64,000 bases of DNA, taken from the NCBI GenBank assembly GCA_026545765.1, contig CM048842.1, positions 66,812,371 through 66,876,370 on the forward strand, written 5' to 3'. Made by a program: the position numbers and the translations under genes. The stretch comes from Plantago major (Eukaryota; Streptophyta; Magnoliopsida; Lamiales; Plantaginaceae). Position 1 is the first letter of the stretch, and each line of letters begins with the position of its first letter. Below, in pieces: positions 49,393 to 59,544 of this stretch. The notes under the pieces are model-generated. The model was not told where the DNA came from. It did not search any database and was given only the letters and a program-made list of their open reading frames with translations.

Positions 49393-51950
49393 TGTTTAGT
49401 AAGGTTATTGGTAAAGAGAAAATAGAGTAGTAGGAGAGTAAGAGTAGAAGAAAGAAGAGAATATAGAGAGAATAAAATGAAGTGAATGGAGAGTTCTTTC
49501 TTCTCACAAAATTGGGAGTACATAGTAGGTATTTATACATGAGAAGATGTATATCAAGGGCCTAATAGTATATGAAGAGGCAATGACATTTCCACTAACT
49601 TGTACACATTTATCTCTTCATCCACTAACAAGTATGCAGTAATTTCTTCATCCACTGTTGATATACTCATACAACTATTGTATGCTTTAAGCATTAGTTC
49701 TCTGCGGAGAACAATATGATAGAGAGTCAATATATTTGCACAGTTGAATTTTCTTGTGCTAAAATTAAATTTGCCCTCAAATTGGGAGATCATATGGACT
49801 TCTGGCCACCTATATATCAATCATTGCCAACTTTAAAAGTGTGACTTTTGCTCATTTCAAGATCTCCATTTTCATGCTTAATCTCAATGTCTTGTCTTGC
49901 CATAATATTAATTACAACCGAGATAGCTTTCAGCACATAATCATATGTAAACTTCAGGTTCCACAACAATGGTTAAGTTATAACCGGATGGCCTAATTTG
50001 TCACATCAAATTTGCATATATAAATATGAGTATATATTATCACCATTGACATGTATACAAAAGTATTTCAAAACTGGCCAAAATGATGTGACGTGAAAAA
50101 CAAATCTTTGTCTTTATCTATTTGGCAAGATTTATAAGTAATCATTCAATGAGTAATTCTAATATGTGCTATTCTGGGGCACAAAGTTTGCTTGTAAACA
50201 TGCATCACAATATGCTTGTCGTACATATAACTTATAATATGTATATTTGTCACGAGCAATAGTTATATGCATACAAAAATTTTCATTTCTGTATTTAGAA
50301 GTCTTTGTTGTGGGAATTGTTACACCTACTTAGCCCCAACACTCCATTCGGAGAGTATACAGAACATGTCAGGTTTCCACCCAAACGCTCGAACAACATA
50401 ATTTATCATATTATAGTATAAAACATTTTTTGAGAATAAAATGCTCAATATTCTCCCAACTTCAAGTTGGCGAGATGTATTTGATCACTCGTATATTTCT
50501 CTCAACTAGAGGTTGATGAGTTCCTTTTTATGATTGCTTCTGGTGAAGCTTTGATACATGTATAAACAAGCAAAATGTTCACATTCACTTCAGGGAATGT
50601 GAAGAATCAATTTTTAGAAATTGATTATGATCATTGAATTAAAGTTTTAAAACTTTATTATGATTCCAAACACCACTTGTGGTGTGATCATGGATGCACT
50701 TGAGTATAGATCCAATTTGCATCTCCCAACTACGCCGGTTGGTTATTTAATTTACACTTTATTTGCATTACCATCAATAATATTTTTTTCTTTTTATCTA
50801 TATGTTGATGGATTTATGGCTAGAATATTAACCATATATTGATGGATTTATCATGGTCCATGATATGTCCGTGGACATATATATTTTAATTAACAACCAT
50901 CAATTATACCACTTCTGGTGGTTTTTATTATAAAATTTAAGATTTGTGGATCTTTGATGGTAAGATATTCACCTTTTAAGCTTCCATCTATGATGGTGAA
51001 GAAATATATCGCCTTTGCCTTATCTTGGCTTTGTACTCGTATCACATATTCTTTTCAAAGAATATGGTAAACTATATTATATTGTTCACCACTTGAATGG
51101 TTCATCCGAAACATGAGTTTGGATATGAGATTCACCATATATAATTCACCACAACAAGAAAATTAAAGTGGTTAGATGATATCAAATAAGAAAAAGAAAT
51201 TCAAGAAAGTAAATTATAAACAAACTAAATTTATCTTGAAAGATTATAAGTAATATTGTTATGGTTCCAAGGATATGTAGCTCCATTGATGGCATCATCC
51301 ATATCTTAACTCCTCCGGTAGAAGCTCGTAAGTGATCATACTAACACACATGGCATCATTTATCAAAATTCTTTGCCATCGTATGACATCGTCTAATGTT
51401 GCTTCATGCATCTTTATGATGGAACTACAAAAATAAAAAACTTATTAGTATATAATCTCCAACATAGAAATAATAAAAGAATCAATGTAGTATATGGAAT
51501 TGAGAGATGGGGTTAATGTAATAAGAAATCTCTATTCATGATCATCATCATCAACCGCCTGCTTTCTTCCACTGTTATTCGATCATGACTCATGATTTAC
51601 TCATCATGCATGGCCAATCGTAACTCTCATCTTCTTCTAGCTTTTCCCTCGTTCACAGTTTACATTCTCTATCAGTTGGCTGAGCACTATCGTGCTGATA
51701 ACGTGTTAAGAGAAAAGAGAGTAGTAGAAGAGTAAGAGTAGAATAAAGAAGAGAATATAGAGAGAATAAAATGGAGAGTTCATTCTTCTCACAAAAGTGG
51801 AAGTACATAGTAGGTATTTATACATGAAAAGATGTATCTCAAGGGCTTAATAGTATATGGAGAGGCGAGGACATCTCCACTAACTCTGTACACATTTATC
51901 TCTTCATCCACTAACTAGTACAACTAATGTACATTTATCCATAAGAGTTA
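49393..51950 (-). mobile_element. Copia-like element B, internally deleted
   Basis: The same family as element A but on the - strand. LTR-like sequences lie at about 49393-49660 and 51706-51950; each has the inverted TATA GTATTTATACATG and the ATCCACTAAC subrepeats. Next to the right LTR is TGCTGATAACGTG, the primer-binding-type sequence inverted. The 2-kb interior matches element A up to about its position 39500, then jumps to the LTR, so the pol region is deleted. It also carries many short hairpins, for example 50456 CCAAC-TTCAA-GTTGG, 50670 ACACCAC-TT-GTGGTGT and 50863 ATATGTCC-GT-GGACATAT. The outer boundaries are approximate. Confidence 0.75.
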
Positions 51951-52622
51951 TGTTATTCTGAGGAATTTTAGATTTTTGGGGTGGAAGTTACCTGGTACTT
52001 AAAAAATGGTTTGGTTTGTCTTGGTTTTGAATCGGTCATATAAGTATAAGTGATTCCATATAATTTATAGTTCCAATGTAAAATGGTTTTGGTTTGGTTC
52101 AATATAAAATGATTCCATGAAGAAGCTAAATTATATTGGAACCATTGCCAAATCAATTAAATTTATGTGAGTTTTTAAATTTAGAATACAATAATTGTTG
52201 AGTTATCATACTTAGGAAGACATGTCTAAAGACTAAAACTATATTACCCGACATTAGTGCATAGACTTCATATGATCCTTTTTTAGATGTAATTTAGAAC
52301 TAATAGAGTTATAGTTAGATCAATATCAACCTCATCTTTAATGTAAGGACAGATGGGGTAACTCATTAGAGTATGTCTATACTTTTCTATATATTTTGAG
52401 ATTATTAACAATCAAACAATGCAGTTAAAAAAGGCTTATAGTAGCAAGTTACAATTACATAACAATTTAATTATAATAACCTGAAGCAAAACTACAGTAC
52501 AAGTACTGATTAGAAAAGGATCAAAAAATTGCATTACAAGTAAAGAAGCAATTTAAGTGGTTTGCTTCTTAACAACCTTTACACAATTCTCTTAATTAAT
52601 TAGATAAACAGATAAGAAATAA
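51951..52622. other. Spacer downstream of the P450 gene
   Basis: Presumed 3' untranslated region of the P450 gene plus AT-rich spacer. No further feature is supported. Confidence 0.4.
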
Positions 52623-55600
52623 TCAAGCTTTGTGAGGAAAGAGGCGAATTGGTAGGCCCTTAGCAGGAATAGGCATTGGATTAACCACAATTTTCTCATC
52701 TGGAATCATCTTTTCCCACCTGAATCTCTTCACAAGATGATGCATGAACACTAGTATTTCCAGACGCGCATACTCTTTTCCGGGGCACATTCTAGGACCT
52801 CCGCCAAAAGGCACGAACGTGTAAGGGGCAGGTCCAGATCCTTCAAATCGAGAAGGGTCGAATTTCAGGGGCTCTGGGAAGACTTCCGGGTTCCTATGTG
52901 TAGAGTTCGCGCTCCAATATATCTGTCACACATTTTATAAGTTTTATGAGTAAATTTATTTTTTGAAAAGCACAAAAACTTGTTACAATTTATTTACAGT
53001 ACAATGATCTGAAAAGGTGTCTGCAAAATCAAATTATTTTACCTTCCAACCCTTTGGAATGGAGAAGCCATTGTACATGAAATCTGTGAGCGCTTCTCTA
53101 AAAGCGCCTTGAAGAGGAGGTGCGAGCCTCAACACTTCACAAGCGACGTTCCACGAGTATTTCATTTTCTGAATATCGTCCCAGTTCAATAGTTCACCTT
53201 CCGGTTTTGACTTGGCGATTTCCATTTGCTCTGTTCATTTAATAGAGCATGAAATATTAGATACAGTTCACTTTCAAATAGTCTCGTGGTGCACGCCATA
53301 TTAAATCATTACTTACGATATAATAATTGGACACTAACATTATGACTAAAAGTATGTAACCTCTAATTATAATGCTATTGAATAAGCATATTGAACATCT
53401 GGTCCAGAATTTGATCATTAATAGTGAAAATCACATGCCCTATTAAACTGTATATTGACCAAATTAATTTTAGAAATATATTTCCACAGATTATTGGGTG
53501 CAGTTTGAGACTTGCTATTTTTCAAGAGCACATGTACAAAAACCGTGCTTCATGAGTATCCCAATTCCAAAAATAAATATTCTAAATTTTCAAATAAACA
53601 ATCAGAGGTTTTACGATATTCCTAGGTAAATTAACAAAAGTATTCAAAAATTATTTTACATTTAACAAATTAATGTATAGCTGATTTTGAGTATATCACA
53701 TGACATACGGACTGGGTCACTTAAATTCCAACAAAAATCATATTCACGGTTTTTGTTACTAGTATAAAACTGATTTCATGATAATATTTAATTGCATTTA
53801 AATTGAACTGGTCTTGATGCCGGCAAATATTTTCGAAATGTTGCCTGAATATAGAAACTGTCGATTTCAGTGCAGCGATATGTTGTTGTCCGTTCAGGCC
53901 AGTCCAATAACTAAATTTTAATGGGCCTGTTTGCGTTTCTTATCCCAAGCTAAAGTTATTTCACCTTTCCTGAGTATCCCAATTGAATATTTCTACCATT
54001 ACTTTTTTATATTAGTAATTCGTAATTAAATTTCAATTTTGTTGATTGTATATAAGTTAAAACTGGACAATTGATGTGGGACAAAGAAAGTCCTTTATTT
54101 TTCTCTTCTTCATATCATAATCTTTTCATGAAATCTATCGAATGACGGTCTTAGACCGACCTATGTTATAAAAAATCCATTGATGCTATAAAAAAAAGTT
54201 TCCGAAGTAATAAAGGAGTTGATCAGAATTAGTAACATGGAAGTTCGAAAGCTGATTTAAAATGGAACATAAATCATCAAGATGCCACTAGAGAAGATTC
54301 CAGGATGGAAGATCGATGTGAGACAAGTCAACTTGGTTTTGTTTTGTTCAAAATAAGTTAATGTTAAAAGTGCATGAATACCGGAAACCCTTAATTAAGT
54401 AATACTCTTTGTTTAAACTCCTAAATCTTCTTAATACAGTTGATCAGATATATACAGATGCAAATATGAGTTGTATACAACTAAAAGACAATCATAAACC
54501 TTTCACACATCCGATTAATTAATTCTGCACGACATTAAATAATACCCAAGTTTAATTAACAGTTCTCGTCCGTATTCCCTTTTTTGAAGTTAGCTAACAC
54601 AGTTCACTTGCTAAACTCCTGCTCAAACTTATATCAATATATTTAATCTTGTCATATCATCAACCAATCAACTTATTAGTCTAGTCGGCTACGTATAGAA
54701 TTTATGCTACTTATTAGTCTAATAGGCTACATATAGGGTTTAAGCATAAGTATCTGAATTGGGAAATTAATCCCCCAAATGTGTGTTCGACCCAATATTA
54801 TAAGTATGTCGCTTTAACCTATAATTCCATCTTAATACATTATAATTTGACTATGACGAATTTGATCAGTAAATTTTATAGTTCATTTTAGAAAACAATA
54901 TTCACTCCATTTTTTACAAGCTTTCCATTTTACTATTCTGCACTCAACCATAACTAACTAACTTTGACTATAAATTACTTTTAAAATATAATGATATAAT
55001 AATTAATAGAATTATATTATAAACATTACCAGTTTAAATTTCCAGTTAATTTTGCAAAACAATATAAGAGAAAGTAGGTGGATTAGAGAGTTACGTACCC
55101 TTGTAGACTCCATCATAAATCTCAGGTAACTCAGCAAGATACTTGACAATGAAAGCACAAGCAGAGCTAGCAGTGTCATGACCTCCAATAAGCAAGCCCA
55201 GAATTTTATCAGCAATATCAAAGTCTTGCATGAAGTTACCACTTTCATCACTGGTCAATAGCATATGTGACAATATATCTTGTGTTGGTGATGCCTTTCC
55301 CTCAGCCAAATCAATTTTCCTCTGCTTGATGATGGCATGAAGTTCCTTCCTTATCAAATTCGACGACTTGATCGCCTTATGGAACGGTGTTCCTGGCAAA
55401 TCAATCGGGATTGAGATCAAACCGGAAGCCAACAGATTGAACGGCTCAGCGAATTTCTCGACCATGACAGGGTCCTCTATGCTCACAAACAGCCTGATGG
55501 CCAGCCAGAACGTAAAGTTCTTCGTAAGAGGGAACGTTACAACTTCTTCCTTGTTCTCCCATCCATCCGCAAAGTGCCTTCGGGCTATGTGGTCCATGAT

Positions 55601-56050
55601 CCCCACGTAGCGTTGCAATGCCTCCGGTTTGAAGAAGTTGGGAAGCATTCGTCGCATTTTGATGGCCTCTTCTTTCGAGGAAGATTGCGATGATGAAGGA
55701 AAGACCTTGTCCACGGAGCTAGGCCACCACGCTTGGACGAGCTTGTTCTCGTTTGAGAACAAGAACTTGTTCCCACCCGCACCGCAGAAAACTGCGGCCT
55801 TTTCACCCAAGAGATGTGTACGAAAGACACTAGAGGAGTACTTGGTTATGCGGTCGAAAATGAACTTTTCGGGGTGGCCTTTCCATCCGGTTGAGAGGAA
55901 CTCGAGGCTTTCGCCGACGAATGGGTAGCCGGTTTTACCGGGCGGAAGGGGGGCCGTGCCGGAGGATTTCTTGGCGAAGAAGAGGAAGTGAAGGAAGATG
56001 GAGACTAGGAGGATGAAGAGGGTTAGAAGGGTGACATAGAAAGACTCCAT
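52623..56050 (-). CDS. CYP716A: Cytochrome P450, CYP716A-type triterpene oxidase
   Basis: Three exons (55099-56050, 53043-53230, 52623-52922) join in phase to give 479 residues, the normal CYP716A length. An N-terminal membrane anchor ([18 protein letters not shown]) is followed by the Pro hinge [13 protein letters not shown], the subfamily-like [17 protein letters not shown], the oxygen-binding helix GGHDTAS, ExxR as EVLR (349-352), FDPSRF, and the heme loop [11 protein letters not shown] with Cys426. Characterised CYP716A enzymes oxidise beta-amyrin, alpha-amyrin or lupeol at C-28 to give oleanolic-type acids, precursors of saponins. They work on the ER with a P450 reductase. No oxidosqualene cyclase or glycosyltransferase lies nearby, so there is no sign of a gene cluster. 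It appears intact. Exact substrate cannot be read from sequence. Confidence 0.93.
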
Positions 56051-56093
56051 GGTTGATTGTTGTATTAGTAGTTTGGTGTAGGAGTTTTGTAAG

Positions 56094-56110
56094 GGCTTAT
56101 TTATAGGGAG
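56094..56110 (-). promoter_or_regulatory. TATA box of the P450 gene
   Basis: CCCTATAAATAAGCC on the - strand lies about 50 bp upstream of the P450 ATG, so the 5' leader would be very short. Confidence 0.75.
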
Positions 56111-57193
56111 TCATCAAGGGTGTGTGAATGTGTAGTGACCAAAAGTGGAATAATTTTACAAATTTTGGAATCATCGTGGTTTGTATGATGTTGAATATTG
56201 GAGTAGCGAGTATTATTCAATGATTATTATATTTATATTATCAGTCAATGTAAACCCGCGGAAATAATAATGAGATAAGTGCACACCACTCGTGGTATAG
56301 GAAAATGTGAAAACACGTATTAAATCCAAATAGTAATGGAAAAATCCATTAATTATATCATTAAGAAAACGCTAAGTCTTGAAAGATATGTATATTAGTG
56401 AGAGACATGATTGACGGATTAATGTTCTTAAGTATATGTGTAATGTTTTGAACAATATCAGTAATGTTTTATGAGTAAACATTTTATTTCATTTTTTATG
56501 TAATGCATATCACTGATATTCTTCGTAAAACCTATAATTTTTTGGATATAACTGTAATGTTTGTCCGTCGTTTTTAGTCTTTCTATAACACCGTCTCTCT
56601 AGAGACTTACTCTTAAGAAAATCTAACACAATTATCTTAATGACTTGACCACTAATCAATCGAGCACACCTCTTTGGATCTTGGGTCTATACGGTTACAC
56701 ACGAGTTAATCTCTATGTGATATGTAAGCCTTACCACCAACCCAAGTACTTTTCGGTGCACTTTGTCCTCACTCGTACGCGCGTGAACCGGAAAACTAAT
56801 TTCCAGTGGGCCATTCTTCATAAAATTACTTCAGAGCAAGTGGATCGTTATCAATAAGAGCGAGCATGCTCATAACTATGGAGTTTTGTAGATGGATCCT
56901 AAAGTTAAACGTGTGCTTTGTTGACATTAGAGGTGTTCACTGGATTGGAACCGGAATGTTAAAAAACATGGGCGCGAAATCGATAAATTCGATCCGGGCT
57001 GAACCGAACCGGTATATCTGGATCGGTCCGATTTAGTCCGGAATTGGACCGGTAATATCATTGCAAAATAATTTAATTTTTTCTGTTCTGATTTAGATTT
57101 TACCGTTCGGAATTGGAATATATATGGTACTGTTCAAATAGTTTACCTATAACTTCTCAAAAAAAATAAAAAAAATAGTTTACCTATAACTAT
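56111..57193. other. Upstream region of the P450 gene
   Basis: Presumed promoter region and spacer. Around 56930-57070 is a segment rich in CCGGAT/GAACCGG (GAGGTGTTCACTGGATTGG at its left) that looks like a short repeat element, but no paired end was found. Confidence 0.4.
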
Positions 57194-57411
57194 TACTCCC
57201 TCCGTTTTTTTAGAAGCTTTACCATTTGACTTTGTCAAAATTTTAAGGAAATATAATAAAAAATGAAGTAGATGGTAAAAAGTAAGAGAAATAATAGAAA
57301 AAGTAAGAAAGAGAATAGATAAAATATGAAAACGAGTGTTTAAAAACTAATAAGTGGAGATAGTGGATTTCCAAAAATGAAAACGTTAAACTTGTAAAAA
57401 ACAATCGACAT
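57194..57411. mobile_element. MITE cut at its right end by the LTR element
   Basis: The left end CTCCCTCCGTTTTTTTAG with AAGCTTTACCATTTGAC; the interior is AT-rich; on the right AAAACGTTAAACTTGTAAAAA is the expected inverted counterpart but breaks off within about 15 bp of the LTR start. This suggests that the LTR retrotransposon inserted into or beside the end of an older Stowaway-like MITE. Confidence 0.55.
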
Positions 57412-58246
57412 TGTTGAGGGGTGACACCTCGAACACTAACTAAACTATTACAAGTAACTTAGTCTAAGATCCGCCTCCTTGCGGTCAAGGCGTTACATCG
57501 GTGGAGTACTGAAAGGACTAGGTGGGGTTAGAAAGTTACCCAGTTGCGTATGTCAATCCCAGAGAGAGACTACTAGAGAGTTGGTAGCTCTCATGTAATA
57601 GTTAGGGAAGGTTAAAATAGAAAAATACTTTAAGGTCTTGGACTTGTATTTATAGTTATATTATATATATGAGGTGACTGACTGAGATGATGTGATGTAT
57701 CAGATTTGGACACTTTCTTCCACTACCTTGGCCGATAGTGATAGTGAAACGATAATTAATTAATGGGCGGAGGAGGGTAGTTTGGACCTTTCTCTCGAAA
57801 TAATCTTGTTTCATACGTTGGGTCCGTGTAACTCCTTCGGACAGATCCTTTTGCTTGGTTGATCTGCCCTTAGGTAACTCAAGGCGTCCGAGCCTAGAGT
57901 TCCACGGAAGTATCTCAGTGGTTCTGTTATATACGTTTGGTCTTAATGCAATGGTGGCGTCCGAGATTGTCTCGTCCGGTCCGTTCAGCATCCTAGGACT
58001 GACAGTTTGTGGTACTTGGAAGGACCATGTGACCTTTAGTCAGGTTCGGAAGTCATTCACCTAGCTTGGTCGGACTTAGCTGAGGTGGTATGTTGACTTG
58101 TAAATACTAGTTGACCTGAGATGGTTTCCCTTATGTCGGACCATTTGAAGGTCGGACTAGCACTGGATTGGCTATCTCAGCCTTGATGCGCTCTAGGACA
58201 TGCTCTATGGCGCCCTTAACGGATTGGACACATGTCCGTATCAACA
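57412..58246 (-). repeat. 3' LTR of a Ty3/gypsy-like element
   Basis: An 835-bp segment bounded by perfect 6-bp inverted ends TGTTGA...TCAACA. On the - strand it begins TGTTGATACGGACATG and ends GGTGTCACCCCTCAACA, with a TATA box CTATAAATAC (57646-57655) dividing a 590-bp U3 from about 240 bp of R-U5. It is preceded on that strand by a polypurine tract, which fixes it as the 3' LTR of an element whose body extends to the right. The likely 5-bp target duplicate at this end is GACAT (57407-57411). The partner LTR is outside the window. Confidence 0.8.
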
Positions 58247-58266
58247 TATATCCCCCTAGTTTCCAA
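58247..58266 (-). other. Polypurine tract
   Basis: Directly beside the LTR, the - strand reads GGAAACTAGGGGGATATA, a purine-rich plus-strand primer site of the kind found just 5' of a 3' LTR. On the other strand there is no TGG-type primer binding site, which supports the - orientation. Confidence 0.75.
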
Positions 58267-58411
58267 GTATCTTAGTAGAAGATAGTTGGTAACTATGAAA
58301 AGAACAAGTGTATTGTGGAGCGTGTCCGAATCGTTAACTGAACAGGAAAAAACCCTTTTTGTGGGATCCGTCATCCGCATTCTTAGGAACTCCATATCTC
58401 CCCCCTCCTTC

Positions 58412-58444
58412 TACAGTCCGAGTTATGTAATAGCTCGGACTGTA
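58412..58444. repeat. 11-bp-arm hairpin near the polypurine tract
   Basis: Perfect arms TACAGTCCGAG and CTCGGACTGTA with an 11-base loop, about 165 bp inside the element from the LTR. Confidence 0.9.
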
Positions 58445-58827
58445 GATGGAAAAGGTATTTGTATCCGAGATATATAGATCCGAGTACGTTTAGGATCCGA
58501 AGAAGCCCTCTATGGAAGAGTGTAAAGGAAGCCATCCGTTGGGCCAAACATGTGGAATGGTTCACTTAGGCTGATGAACAGTGGTTCAGAAGGCCCAGTA
58601 TGTCATCTATCCGGCCCACTGGAAAGGATCCCAAAGGAACCAATGCAACCGTTGGATTTGAGGAGATCAACGGTGGGGGTAGAAACTCAAGTGATGTGAC
58701 GTTTCTGAGGAGAATTAATTGAAATCTTTATTGCGCCTTTGTGAACAAGCGACCATTGGATTAAAAAGATCAACGGTTGGGATTAGAATCCAGGTGATGC
58801 GACGTTTCGTCATCCCCAATTGCTCCC

Positions 58828-58835
58828 TATAAATA
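58828..58835 (+). promoter_or_regulatory. TATA box of antisense unit 1
   Basis: CCCTATAAATAG on the + strand, opposite to the element's own direction, with ACGT-core motifs upstream (TGACGT near 58698, CGACGT near 58800). It is followed by a leader, a good donor (CAAGTAAGTAT, 59030) and an acceptor (CTGCCCTAG, 59543) just before the ATG at 59545, suggesting a 5'-leader intron. Confidence 0.6.
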
Positions 58836-59544
58836 GTTACCTAATATGTCGTTTTCACACTTTAGCCACCTCGAATACTCAGAGCGATTCTCAAGTGATC
58901 CGAGCAATCAAAGAGCGATCCGAGCAACTAAAACTCTCAAAATCTTGCACTTTCCACCTCAGATCTGCACTCTCGGAGAGATGGCAAGGCTTCGTCGTCC
59001 GACCAAACTTATCAAGTCAACTTTATCAAGTAAGTATACCCCGATTCTTCCTGAAATTTTTCTTTGTTATGATATGCTTGCTTCATGCTTGTATGCTTTT
59101 CCCTTGGTCGATTACCTGCCTATTGATTCCGTGGTTGTAAACGCAGCTAGTGGTAGATTTTCGTAGTATACTTAGTTGGAATACTCTTCCAGTGTGCGGT
59201 ATTGTATTAACTTCCTTCACTGGTAACTTGTTGATTCGTCTTGTATATCATGTCCAATGTAACCACAATTTGATAATGCATGCTTATTTGGTGATGTGTT
59301 GGTGCCGATTGGCACACAGTCTTTCGTAAGTTATCCCTCTTATCGTGCTGGGTAGGGTAGACAATAGTACCGATGGCACGTCTCTGTGTGCCAAGTTTAG
59401 TGCCCCTAATGTTATGAGACTGTACTTCATGCAGAAAATCTGGTAAAATAGGACTTCCTCGGATCGCTTGACTTAATAAGATATCTAAGTGAACTCTCGG
59501 ACAATCACAATCATCGTTTCTGATCCGTTTCCTTCTGCCCTAGG

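Noticed and set aside
54898-55020. CACTCCATTTTTTACAAGC segment in the P450 intron as a MITE
   Set aside because: Only one end resembles a MITE terminus; no partner inverted repeat was found.
58846-59166. Two overlapping 106-codon + strand ORFs near the unit 1 promoter
   Set aside because: They run through a strong donor site (59030), show no recognisable features, and the predicted splice does not keep either frame; treated as leader.
59299-59316. TGGTGCCGATTGGCAC as a primer binding site of a + strand retroelement
   Set aside because: It does not follow an LTR end, and the LTR at 57412-58246 has its polypurine tract on the other side, fixing the - orientation.
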